Shown in pieces: positions 1-8,097 of a stretch of 64,000 nt of DNA. Under the pieces are notes generated by a model. It worked only from the letters and a program-made list of their open reading frames with translations. It did not search any database and was not told the DNA's origin. The first letter of the stretch is position 1. Every line of letters starts with the position of its first letter. This DNA is from a virus. The DNA is taken from positions 60,940-124,939 of IMG/VR virus record IMGVR_UViG_3300047472_000191, one strand, 5' to 3'. Made by a program: the position numbers and the translations under genes.

Positions 1-3000
1 GCCACGGCGAAGCTGAACCAGGCTGCGTTCGACGCCACCGACAAGGCCAAGGCGGCGTCCCTGGATGCCCAGGTCTCCGGCGCGCTCGCGGACCACTGGG
101 CGGCTCACGACGCGCATCAGGCTGCTGCGGAAGCCGGTCAGGCGGCGGGCCACGGGGCGGACATCCAGCAGTTCCACGCGAAGCAGAAGGAAGCCCACCT
201 GGACAAGATCGCCAAGATCCAGGAAGAGCAGGACGCCGCCAAGAAGGCCGCTGCCGAGGCCAAGAAGGCTGCACAGCTCAAGGCGATCGACATGTCGGAC
301 GCCGCCAAAGCGGCCAGCCTCGACGCCGAGAACACGCCCCACGGCAAGACCCTGGTCGGCAAGCACCTGGACGCTGCCGCCGCGCACCTGGACGCCGCCG
401 ACGCGGCAAAGGACGCCAGTGGCGGGGCAAAGCTGGTCGAGCACCACACGGCCATGGCGAAAGAGCACACCGCAACGGCCAAGAAGGTCAGTGCGGACGT
501 CTCGAAGGCCGACCAGACGGCCGGGGACCACTTCAACAAGGGCGACGACGCCGAAACCACCGGGGACCACAGCGCTGCGGTCCAGCACTACAAGAAGGCC
601 GCCGAGGAAGCCGATAAGGCTGGGAACATCACGCTCAAGGCCAACGCCCTGCACTCCGTCGCCAACATCACGGGGACGAAAGAGGACCACAAGGCGGCCG
701 GTAAGGCTGCACTGAAGGTCCAGATCGCGGAGAACAAGAAGGCCAAGCCCAGCGAGTTCATCCAGAACAAGTACGAAAACATGGCGGAGGAGCACCTCGC
801 TGCCATCGACGCGGGCAGCACCGCTCCGAAGGCCTCCGAGGCGCCCGCGCAGGCGGAGGGCAAGGTTCTCAAGCCGGTAGGCAAGTTGACCGGTACTGGC
901 AAACAGCTCGGTTCCCACGCCAATGAGGTACTGGTCGACGAGGCCGGGAACCAGTGGCTGAAGAAGGCCGACGCCAAGGGGTATTCCCGGGTACTGGACC
1001 CGGCGCTCGCCTCCCTTCAGCGCAAGGTCGGCATCGAGACGCCTGTCTTCGTGAAGACGAAGGAGGGGCACCTCCAGGGCATGATCCCTGGTGCGGCGGA
1101 CGCCTTCCCCGGTGGCAAATTCGACCCGGAGAAGCTGTCCCCTGAGGACGTCACCAAGATGCTCCAGCACCAGGTGCTGGATTTCGCGACGGGCAACCAG
1201 GACACCCACTCAGGGCAGTGGCTGCGTAACCCGGACGGGTCTCTCACGCAGATCGACCAGGCCCAGGCGTTCAAGTTCGGTGTCGGCAAGGGGTCGGGCG
1301 GCTACGGCAAGGGTGACCCGACGACTACGTACCCGCCGAACCACCCGGATACCGAGGTGTATCCGAAGCTGTGGGCTGCCGCCCAGGCAGGCAAGATCGA
1401 AATCCCGGACCCCAGCGGGGACAACGAGTTCGCTAAGACGATCCAGGCGATTCAGGACATGCCGGACGAACAGTTCAAGGCACTGTTCAAGCCGTACGCC
1501 ACACAGGTAGTCGCCAACGGCGGCAACCCGGGCGGGCACGCCACGGTGGACGAGTTCCTGAACGCCATCACCGAGCACAAGAACAGCATCGGCAGCGACT
1601 TCCAGAAGCTGTACAACAAGCTCCCGGAGTCCTCGAAGATCAGTACTGCGGCGCCGGAGGCCCCCGAACCGCACGTACCTACAGGTGCAACGGCAGACAC
1701 GAAGAAGAACGCGCTGGAAGCCATCCAGACGTACGCGGTGTCCGGGAACGGCCAGCCGCTGACCCCGTGGATGACGCAGATGGCCAAGGAAGCCGGGCTG
1801 ACCGACGCCGAAATCCACCAGGCGTTCAAGGACGGCCCGAAGGATATAGCGCTCCAGGAGGTCGCGAAGCAGGCCGCCAACGGCACCTTGCTGAACAGCG
1901 GCGCGATCACCAAGGCCAAGGACGCCGGTGCGAGCCTCAAGGAAATCCACGAGGTCATACAGGCCGCCAAGAATCCTGCCCCGGCCTCCGGCAACAGCGG
2001 ACTGTCCAAGAAGGAGCAGGCCCTCAAGGCGCTCGCGGAGCACGAGCAGAGCGATGGAGACATCGCCAAGGGCGGCCAGCTGGAGAAGGCTGCTGTGGCG
2101 GCGGGGGCGTCTCAGCAGGAACTGGTGCAGGCGGCGCACCACCCCGAGACGTACCTGAAGTCCCTTGAGGGCAAAACGGGTTCCGCTGCTCCGGCGACGG
2201 CCCCGGAGCCGTCGGGTCTGTCCGCGAAGCAGGAGGCCTTGAAAAAGGTTGCCGAATTTTCGAGCAACCCGCCCGAGGACTGGACCGTGATGAAGTTCCA
2301 GGAAGTCCAGAAGGCAGCGAAAGCGGCAGGGGCTTCCCCCGCCGAGGTGCAGGAAGCTAAGTACACCCCGGAGAAGTTCCTCAAGAGTCTTCCGGCCGCC
2401 GCGCCGTCCGTCGCCGCTCCGTCGGCCCCTGCGGCAGTCGCCCCTGCGGCTCCCAGCGCCCCGGCAGGCCCGAAGGTCGACCCGTTCAAGCCGCAGGCCA
2501 AATGGACCAAGGGCGTTGCGGGACTCAAGATGCCGTCCGGCGAAACGCAGGAAACCGACGTCGTCGCCGGTCCGAAGGGGCTCGTCGTCCACAAGACGAC
2601 CAATGGCCCCGGCTGGACCGTGTCCTCTTCCGACGGCCTCTCCCTGGGCAACAAGTTCAAGACCCAGAAGGAAGCCAAGCTCGCCGCCGAGTGGATGGCG
2701 AAGAACCACGGCGCCACCGGGGCGATCACGCTCGACAACCACAAGGCGTGGGGGGCGTCTCACCCGGAGGAGCTGACCAAGTTCAAGCAGGGGGTCGTCA
2801 ACAGCCAGTGGAACAAGGACGCCCAGGCGACGCTGGACGCGCACAACGGCATGGCCCCTGCTGGAACTGCTGCTCCGGCCGCGATGACCGCTAAGGAGGA
2901 CGCGCTCAAGAAGCTGGCAGAACACAACCTGCCGGAAAACGGCGACGACTGGGATTACGACAAGAACGCGGACCTGAAGGACTCCGCATCTGCTGCGGGC

Positions 3001-4443
3001 GCCAGCCCGGCCGAGATCGCCTCTGCGGCAGGAAAGCCGAAGACGTACATCAAGTCCCTGGGGAACGCAGCTGCGGCGACGCCTGCGAGCCCCAGCACTC
3101 CGGGCCATGCCACGCTGCCGTCTACACCTGCGGGTCAGACGGGCTGGAAGAAGACGACGCACCCCGTAACGGGCAATGCCGCCTACGTCCACCCGGAATC
3201 GGGTATCCACATCAGCAAGAAGCCGTACGGCACGATGTGGCAGCTGTCCACCCCGAGCGGGGCCGTGATCGGTGTCCAGTACTCGTTGAAGGATGCCAAG
3301 CACGCGGCGGCGCAGCTCACGAAGCCGTTCACGCCGGGCTACAGCAAGTACCAGGACGAGATCAAGCTGAAGCAGGTCGCTTCCGCGTTCGGCAAGGACT
3401 CGAAGGCGTTCAAGGACGCAGAGACGGCGTTCAAGGACAAGCACGGAAGCGTGCCGGAGGTCCAGCCTGCGTCGGCGCCGAAGCCGTACACGCCGGGGTC
3501 CCCGCAGGCCGCTACGGTCAAGAAGCAGCCGCCGAACCCGGTCACGGATGCGTTCACGATCACCGGCAGCCAGTCAAAGGACGCGCACAACCTCAAGGCG
3601 ATCCTCGCGGCCAACGGACCGACCTCGCCGAAGTTCCTGAACGCCAAGGCGGAATGGGAGAAGAAGTACGGGAAGACCTTCGATCCGTCGTTCAAGTCGC
3701 CGTACGCCGCCACGGTTCATCCGGCGCATGCGGGCTTCACCCCGTCGAACCCGAAGTCTTACACCACACAGGACTCCCAGGACCCGGCGGAGCTGGCGAA
3801 GGTGACCAAAATGCACTGGTCCCAGGACACCCTGGACCAGGGATTCCGGTCGGCTTCGATCACCGCGTCTCTGAACGGGGACTGGAAGCCCAAGCACGAA
3901 GACACCGGCGACGGCAGCGGCCCGATGATCTACTCCGGGGGTTCCTACGACGCCATCAACAACCAGTTGCGCGGTGACGCCCAGTCGGACCTGATGCCGA
4001 TCGGCCCCACGGGCGGCGACTGGGACGACGTCATCGCACACGCGGACAAGCTGTTCGACGAGGTGCCCCCGCTGACGCAGAACGTTGTTCTGTCCCGCAA
4101 GGTCGGCTCGGACGGCGGGGCGTTCCCGAAGTCCCCGCCGCCGATGACGCCGGGCGCCGTGTTCACCGACCACGGCTATGTGTCCACGTCCAAGAGCCGG
4201 GATGTCTGGTCCGGTCCTGTGCAGATGGAGGTCCGGGTTCCCAAGGGCATGAAGGTGCTGGACCTGAACCACACCACGGGCTCGAACCACCCCAGTGAGC
4301 TGGAGGTTCTGCTGCCGCGCGGTGTCCGCTACCGGGTCATCTCGGACGGTCCGGCCCTGCACTATTCAGGCGCGGGGCAGCAGAACCGGCACATTGTGGT
4401 GGAAGTACTGCCGCCGCTCCCGAATGACAGCGCGATAAACTAG
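1..4443 (+). CDS. Giant virion-associated protein (partial, 5' end outside window): kinase-like motif, repeats, ADP-ribosyltransferase
   Basis: Reading is open from base 1, so the start lies left of the window; 1480 residues are visible. The N-terminal visible part is Ala/Lys/His-rich and helical. A domain at about nt 880-1500 has the layout of a HipA/PI3-PI4-kinase-like fold: GNQWLKK at 949-969, then TGNQDTH (catalytic-loop-like) near 1189-1209, and IDQAQAF (metal-binding Asp) near 1252-1272. Four related modules of about 60 residues follow (near 1693, 1999, 2212 and 2881). The C-terminus (about 3810-4440) resembles an R-S-E class ADP-ribosyltransferase: Arg in VVLSRKV (4084-4104), STS at 4183-4191, and ExE at 4297-4305 followed by VLLPRG. 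It precedes the capsid genes, where MuF-like head proteins often sit, so packaging in the virion and injection into the host is inferred, not shown. Confidence 0.7.
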   Translation, partial: ATAKLNQAAFDATDKAKAASLDAQVSGALADHWAAHDAHQAAAEAGQAAGHGADIQQFHAKQKEAHLDKIAKIQEEQDAAKKAAAEAKKAAQLKAIDMSDAAKAASLDAENTPHGKTLVGKHLDAAAAHLDAADAAKDASGGAKLVEHHTAMAKEHTATAKKVSADVSKADQTAGDHFNKGDDAETTGDHSAAVQHYKKAAEEADKAGNITLKANALHSVANITGTKEDHKAAGKAALKVQIAENKKAKPSEFIQNKYENMAEEHLAAIDAGSTAPKASEAPAQAEGKVLKPVGKLTGTGKQLGSHANEVLVDEAGNQWLKKADAKGYSRVLDPALASLQRKVGIETPVFVKTKEGHLQGMIPGAADAFPGGKFDPEKLSPEDVTKMLQHQVLDFATGNQDTHSGQWLRNPDGSLTQIDQAQAFKFGVGKGSGGYGKGDPTTTYPPNHPDTEVYPKLWAAAQAGKIEIPDPSGDNEFAKTIQAIQDMPDEQFKALFKPYATQVVANGGNPGGHATVDEFLNAITEHKNSIGSDFQKLYNKLPESSKISTAAPEAPEPHVPTGATADTKKNALEAIQTYAVSGNGQPLTPWMTQMAKEAGLTDAEIHQAFKDGPKDIALQEVAKQAANGTLLNSGAITKAKDAGASLKEIHEVIQAAKNPAPASGNSGLSKKEQALKALAEHEQSDGDIAKGGQLEKAAVAAGASQQELVQAAHHPETYLKSLEGKTGSAAPATAPEPSGLSAKQEALKKVAEFSSNPPEDWTVMKFQEVQKAAKAAGASPAEVQEAKYTPEKFLKSLPAAAPSVAAPSAPAAVAPAAPSAPAGPKVDPFKPQAKWTKGVAGLKMPSGETQETDVVAGPKGLVVHKTTNGPGWTVSSSDGLSLGNKFKTQKEAKLAAEWMAKNHGATGAITLDNHKAWGASHPEELTKFKQGVVNSQWNKDAQATLDAHNGMAPAGTAAPAAMTAKEDALKKLAEHNLPENGDDWDYDKNADLKDSASAAGASPAEIASAAGKPKTYIKSLGNAAAATPASPSTPGHATLPSTPAGQTGWKKTTHPVTGNAAYVHPESGIHISKKPYGTMWQLSTPSGAVIGVQYSLKDAKHAAAQLTKPFTPGYSKYQDEIKLKQVASAFGKDSKAFKDAETAFKDKHGSVPEVQPASAPKPYTPGSPQAATVKKQPPNPVTDAFTITGSQSKDAHNLKAILAANGPTSPKFLNAKAEWEKKYGKTFDPSFKSPYAATVHPAHAGFTPSNPKSYTTQDSQDPAELAKVTKMHWSQDTLDQGFRSASITASLNGDWKPKHEDTGDGSGPMIYSGGSYDAINNQLRGDAQSDLMPIGPTGGDWDDVIAHADKLFDEVPPLTQNVVLSRKVGSDGGAFPKSPPPMTPGAVFTDHGYVSTSKSRDVWSGPVQMEVRVPKGMKVLDLNHTTGSNHPSELEVLLPRGVRYRVISDGPALHYSGAGQQNRHIVVEVLPPLPNDSAIN

Positions 4444-4463
4444 AACGGACGTTGGAGGACACC

Positions 4464-4670
4464 ATGGCGAACGAGCCCTCGAAAGAGCCCACCCCGGACG
4501 GGTGGAAGGCCGGTGACCTTGTGTGGGAGGTTGCCCCGGATGAGGTGACGCCTGTCATGCAGGCGGAGCTGGAGGAGCATCTTGCGAATCAGCGCAAGGA
4601 AGCTCAGCGGGACTCCGTGACCGAGAAGGTGCGGGCGCAGATGGCGAAGCGTCGGCAGGCGGCCAGCTAG
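4464..4670 (+). CDS. Small charged hypothetical protein
   Basis: 68 residues, Glu/Lys-rich, no recognised domain. ATG at 4464 is chosen because GGAGG at 4454-4458 sits at proper spacing; an upstream TTG in the same frame would overlap that ribosome-binding site. It starts 20 bases after the giant protein and is followed by a terminator-like hairpin, so it is probably the last gene of that transcript. Confidence 0.65.
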   Translation: MANEPSKEPTPDGWKAGDLVWEVAPDEVTPVMQAELEEHLANQRKEAQRDSVTEKVRAQMAKRRQAAS

Positions 4671-4681
4671 CCCGGATTCCG

Positions 4682-4720
4682 GCCGATACCCCGATTCCTT
4701 TTGGGAGTCGGGGTATCGGC
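4682..4720 (+). terminator. Terminator-like hairpin
   Basis: A long stem (about 17 pairs) with TTTT in the loop closes the upstream structural transcript. It has no clear U-tract after the stem, which is common in actinobacterial genomes. The next promoter starts only 12 bases later. Confidence 0.6.
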
Positions 4721-4731
4721 ATGCCTGGGGG

Positions 4732-4769
4732 TTGCACACCCCTCTAGCATGTGCTAGGGTAGATATATC
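4732..4769 (+). promoter_or_regulatory. Promoter of the repeated TGCTAGGGTAGATAyATC family, with palindrome
   Basis: -35 TTGCAC (4732-4737), 17-base spacer, extended -10 TGCTAGGGT (4752-4760), then AGATATATC. The -10 is the right half of a perfect palindrome CTAGCA-TG-TGCTAG (4743-4756), which suggests an overlapping operator. By the spacing rule transcription should start near 4767. Confidence 0.75.
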
Positions 4770-4798
4770 GAAGGCAGGAACTACTCAAGGAGAACAGC

Positions 4799-5059
4799 AT
4801 GACTGTCAGCTTCCGGACCTGGGTCCTCAAGGAGGGCCAGAACCGGTTCAACCTGAAGATGCGCCAGCTGGCCGACCAGATCCTCCGGGACGCCTGCTCC
4901 CAGGGCAAGGGCAACAGCTATGAGCACCTCGTAGTGCACATGCTGAACGAGCACAACTGCTCGATGGAAGAGGCGGACCTGCTGTACTGGGCGGGCCTGG
5001 AGTGGGCCTCGGCTACAGGCCACAAGGGGCTCATCGAGCACCCCTACGAGCTGTCATGA
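4799..5059 (+). CDS. Hypothetical protein behind its own promoter
   Basis: 86 residues, mostly helical, with no domain I recognise. The ATG at 4799 follows AAGGAG at 4788-4793. It is a single-gene unit between its own promoter and a very strong hairpin, like the small genes at the right end of the window. Function unknown. Confidence 0.75.
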   Translation: MTVSFRTWVLKEGQNRFNLKMRQLADQILRDACSQGKGNSYEHLVVHMLNEHNCSMEEADLLYWAGLEWASATGHKGLIEHPYELS

Positions 5060-5067
5060 CGGCCAAA

Positions 5068-5106
5068 ACGTAAGCCCCCTGGTCACATTGACCAGGGGGC
5101 TTACGT
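5068..5106. terminator. Bidirectional terminator between convergent genes
   Basis: A perfect 18-base inverted repeat with a 3-base loop lies between the rightward gene ending at 5059 and the leftward gene ending at 5113, so it can stop transcription from both sides. Confidence 0.8.
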
Positions 5107-5112
5107 ATGTGA

Positions 5113-6945
5113 TCAGCTGGCCCGGTTACGCAGGATCTCCACCTTGTCCCCGGTCAGCTGCCAGCCCTTCAACGACTTCCCGGTAGCCTTGTTCTTGATC
5201 ACCTTCTCCTCGAACCCGGCAACCTTGGCCTGCGCCACGAACGCCGAAGCCGAATGCACACGGTCCTCGATCTTGTTCCCCATGAAAGCCCTCCAGGCAT
5301 CAGCCAGAGTGCGCGGGTGAATGAAAATCGCATCACCCTGCATGTCCTCGGTGCGGTAAAACGCCGGGGCCGTCACGAACGACTTGCCCGAAATCTTGAT
5401 CGGCTCAAACGCCGTCATCCCATGCCCGGCCCAGTCCCCGTACTCGTGCAGAGCCCACGGCAGCACGTCCGTGGTCAGGGCGTTGTCCCAGGAGTTCGCG
5501 TACTTCAGATCCTCCTGCACCCACGCCCACACCCGGCCGTAGGTGGCGCCCTTCTTGCCCCACGCCTTCGGATCCCCCAGAAGGTGATCAATGAAGCAGG
5601 CCCCTGCGAGAAGGACCGCGTACTTGTCCCCGAGACGTCCCGGGCACGGCTTCGTCTCATCGATCAGAGCCTCGACGTCGTCCAGCCAGCGCAGGATCTC
5701 CGCCACGACCGTCCCCGCCATCGCAGCCATCCCGTGGGCGCCCGGGTACTTGCGCATCAGAGACGTCACGTCGGTCCACTGCGACAGATGCTCACGGCCC
5801 GGGACCTGCGACTTCCGGTTGGTCGGATCCGTCAGCTCCAGCAGGATGATCCGGTCCATCAGGGCCTTCTGGGACTTCAACCCCAGGTGCTCCCCGGTCA
5901 GCAGAATCGTTCCTGTCATGTGGGAGTGCTGTGACGCCTTGAACCCCGACTCGTGCGACCGCATCATCTTCGTGCCGTCCGACGTGGACAGCCGCAGCAT
6001 CTCAAAAACCACCTTCGGCTCATCCAGGTCGTCTATGTGGACGAACCCCGACCGGGTGGAAGCGATCTTCTGCCGGACATCCGGCACCGTGCCCTGCGAC
6101 GGACCCGACGTGTTGCCCGTGAGGATCTGCCGGAGCATCGACAGTGCACCCGTCGTCTTGCCCGACCCCGACGGGGCCTCCACAGCCATCACCGGGAAAT
6201 GAGACGTGTGCTGGATGATCCCGGACTGGACCAGGGACATCACCATCCACGACGCTACAACCGCCAGAGGCGTTTCGTCATGGAACGTCAGCACCTGGGA
6301 CAGTACGTCCTTGACCTCGGCCAGGCCGTTCTTAGCCATCCCGTAGGCGAACGGGGCATCCCCCGACGTCGACAGCTGAGCAGACGGACGGTACGGGGCC
6401 GACAGATCAAACACCGTCTCCCCGGGCCTCAGGATGCCCTCGTGCGACACGAACACGTTCAAGTCGGGGTGGTACCCCAGCTGGTCCACGATCGTCGCCT
6501 CAGGCGGCTTCTGGGCGTTGATGTAGCGCAGCAGCCGGACACCCTGGGAGACACCGCCGCCAAGCGCACCGTCCGGGCACATCACCGAGACACCCGCCGA
6601 CGTCAGCCACAACGTCAGCTTGCGCGGGTCAGACAGGGTCTTCTCATCCAGGATCCGGCGGAGTTCCTTCCCGTCCGCCTGACGCACGATCACGACATCC
6701 CACGCCCGGCGTTCCGTCGTGTCATCCGCGATGATCCCGAGTGCCTTGATGTCAAAGTTGCCGTACGGCTCTTCATCAAAGATGTACTTGCCCGGCTCCG
6801 TCGGATCCTTCGCACGCGTACGCACGTGGATCACGCCCTCCTGCGAGCAGAGCCAGCCCGTATCAAGATCAGCATCCGTGACAAGGGTGGAAGCAGCAGG
6901 CGTGTCGGTTGCCTGCGGGGTGATAGGGGAGATAGTCTCAGACAC
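5113..6945 (-). CDS. P-loop ATPase, DUF927-like (primase-helicase-like), copy A
   Basis: 610 residues. A Walker A motif (APSGSGKTT), an acidic Walker B-like stretch (GFVHIDDLDE) and a later TGE motif give the layout of DUF927-type plasmid and phage ATPases linked to DNA unwinding and replication. It is a clear paralogue of the rightward gene at 56276-58114 (shared GxGKTTGALxML, SGFVHIDDLD, LMDR and PGREHLSQ). A start at GTG 6945 is preferred because GAGAGG lies about 11 bases upstream; the longer GTG at 6957 would have no spacing from that site. It is the only large leftward gene in this part, interrupting the head operon, and its leader carries a strong hairpin and a GTTACC-rich region. The DUF927 label is tentative; a P-loop ATPase is certain. 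Confidence 0.7.
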   Translation of the reverse strand: MSETISPITPQATDTPAASTLVTDADLDTGWLCSQEGVIHVRTRAKDPTEPGKYIFDEEPYGNFDIKALGIIADDTTERRAWDVVIVRQADGKELRRILDEKTLSDPRKLTLWLTSAGVSVMCPDGALGGGVSQGVRLLRYINAQKPPEATIVDQLGYHPDLNVFVSHEGILRPGETVFDLSAPYRPSAQLSTSGDAPFAYGMAKNGLAEVKDVLSQVLTFHDETPLAVVASWMVMSLVQSGIIQHTSHFPVMAVEAPSGSGKTTGALSMLRQILTGNTSGPSQGTVPDVRQKIASTRSGFVHIDDLDEPKVVFEMLRLSTSDGTKMMRSHESGFKASQHSHMTGTILLTGEHLGLKSQKALMDRIILLELTDPTNRKSQVPGREHLSQWTDVTSLMRKYPGAHGMAAMAGTVVAEILRWLDDVEALIDETKPCPGRLGDKYAVLLAGACFIDHLLGDPKAWGKKGATYGRVWAWVQEDLKYANSWDNALTTDVLPWALHEYGDWAGHGMTAFEPIKISGKSFVTAPAFYRTEDMQGDAIFIHPRTLADAWRAFMGNKIEDRVHSASAFVAQAKVAGFEEKVIKNKATGKSLKGWQLTGDKVEILRNRAS

Positions 6946-6969
6946 AGAGAGATGCACCTCTCGCTAGCA

Positions 6970-6996
6970 CCCCCCGACCTGCGACCGGTCGGGGGG
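6970..6996. promoter_or_regulatory. GC-rich hairpin in the 5' leader of the leftward ATPase gene
   Basis: A 10-pair stem CCCCCCGACC/GGTCGGGGGG with a 7-base loop, followed on the + strand by TTCTTTC. It could act as a + strand terminator that shields the ATPase gene from antisense reading, or as an attenuator in its own leader. Confidence 0.45.
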
Positions 6997-7039
6997 TTCT
7001 TTCATGTTGATGGTGCAGACCCTAACACGTCGATCACGG

Positions 7040-7300
7040 CTAACGGGTTACCCCCCGACACGTAACCGCCCGGGTAACCTGACCCCGCATTCTTAGCTTG
7101 TCTAACGAGTTCAAGATCATCTTTTACCAAACGAATGGACGTTACTCCAAAGTTACTTCTAGAGTTACCTTTCAAACACCCCCTCTGACCTGCATGGTTA
7201 CCTGGTTACCTCGTTACTTCCGTATGTGCCTATACGCGCATGCGCGCACATCACGCGCGATGTGGCGCCCTCATATTTCTGGAACGGGTAACCGCGTCTC
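7040..7300. repeat. GTTACC/GGTAAC repeat region next to ATPase copy A (candidate origin or operator array)
   Basis: The 500-base gap between divergent genes is AT-richer than its surroundings and holds about ten GTTACC/GGTAAC-type hexamers in both orientations (for example near 7046, 7063, 7073, 7165, 7197, 7205 and 7287), some degenerate (GTTACT). The word CTCTGACCTGCAT (7183-7195) is directly followed by GGTTACC twice. The same word and repeat type recur at 58302-58314 beside ATPase copy B. No gene is seen between 6958 and 7468. Confidence 0.55.
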
Positions 7301-7394
7301 GGGGGCCTCGGGGAGCCTGCACGTGGATGGCTTCAAAGCGGCTGCAACGAACGCTGCGGGAGGTCTGCGGGGAAGCCTGCGACCAGAACGTAAG

Positions 7395-7436
7395 ATGGCC
7401 ACCTACACCAGGTGCAACTGGTGTAGGTGGCCATTT
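7395..7436. terminator. Strong hairpin before the HNH gene
   Basis: A perfect 16-base inverted repeat with an 8-base loop, followed by TTT. No rightward gene lies just upstream, so it may insulate the HNH gene or mark the edge of its insertion. Confidence 0.6.
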
Positions 7437-7468
7437 GTGCCGCGAGACCATCAAAAAGAGGCTCTGTC

Positions 7469-7945
7469 ATGATACCTGCTGGCATCCAGGTGCTTGAGGA
7501 CGGAACGATCATCGGGAAACGGGGTGTGCCCGTGCGCACGCATCCGGATACCCGGGGTTATCACTACGTTCGCTTGTACATCGAAGGCCGCCGACAGCGA
7601 CGGTTCGTCCACCCTCTCGTGTGTGAAGCCTTCCATGGTCCGAAGCCGTTCCCGGAAGCGCAGGTCAGGCACCTGAATGGCATCAAATCGGACAATCGGG
7701 CTAACAATCTCAAATGGGGGACCTCCGCAGAGAACGCTGCGGACAAAAAGGTGCATGGAACTGCTTGGGACGTTGCCAGGGGAGAACAGCACTGCCGCGC
7801 CAAACTGACTGACCAGCAGGTCTTGAAAATCCGGGAGCGTTACGCCGCAGGCGACATCCTGATGCGAGAACTGGCAGTCATGTACGGGGTGGGTGAAAGC
7901 AGGATCAGCACCATCGTCAACCGAAAAGGTTGGACCCACATCTGA
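7469..7945 (+). CDS. HNH homing-type endonuclease with C-terminal helix-turn-helix
   Basis: 158 residues. The central part shows the HNH_3-type pattern of phage homing enzymes: HPLVCEAF, then RHLNG, DNRANNLKW. The C-terminal 50 residues form a helix-turn-helix module (LTDQQV...LAVMYGV...I) that recurs in the proteins at 31434 and 55058. ATG 7469 is used because an AAAGAGG site lies just upstream. Such genes cut DNA and spread as free-standing elements, and it sits in the accessory insert before the capsid operon. It could also have been tamed as a packaging nuclease, but no cos evidence is visible. Confidence 0.8.
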   Translation: MIPAGIQVLEDGTIIGKRGVPVRTHPDTRGYHYVRLYIEGRRQRRFVHPLVCEAFHGPKPFPEAQVRHLNGIKSDNRANNLKWGTSAENAADKKVHGTAWDVARGEQHCRAKLTDQQVLKIRERYAAGDILMRELAVMYGVGESRISTIVNRKGWTHI

Positions 7946-7962
7946 AATAGCCCGCATTCCAC

Positions 7963-8010
7963 AGGCCCCCGTTAGCAGCCGTCCAGTGCTGTTACCGGGG
8001 GCCTTCCCTT
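7963..8010 (+). terminator. Terminator after the HNH gene
   Basis: AGGCCCCCG and its complement CGGGGGCCT bracket a partly paired loop and are followed by TTCCCTTTTC, a pyrimidine tract with T runs. It separates the HNH gene from the capsid operon. Confidence 0.65.
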
Positions 8011-8014
8011 TTCA

Positions 8015-8056
8015 TTCGACTGCTGCTAGGCAATACTAGGATCATTGGCTAGTATT
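8015..8056 (+). promoter_or_regulatory. Candidate promoter/operator of the head operon
   Basis: A -35-like TTCGAC (8015-8020) and -10-like TAGGAT (8037-8042) are 16 bases apart. The -10 is overlapped by a perfect inverted repeat AATACTAG-N9-CTAGTATT (8032-8056), fitting an operator. The first capsid gene starts 42 bases downstream. Confidence 0.45.
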
Positions 8057-8097
8057 AGGCGCAGTCACGATTTCATGGACAGAGCGAGGTAAAGAGG

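Noticed and set aside
1210-3444. Long leftward open frame opposite the giant protein gene
   Set aside because: High-GC DNA gives long antisense frames; the composition is Arg/Leu/Gly-rich without domains, and the rightward frame has clear motifs.
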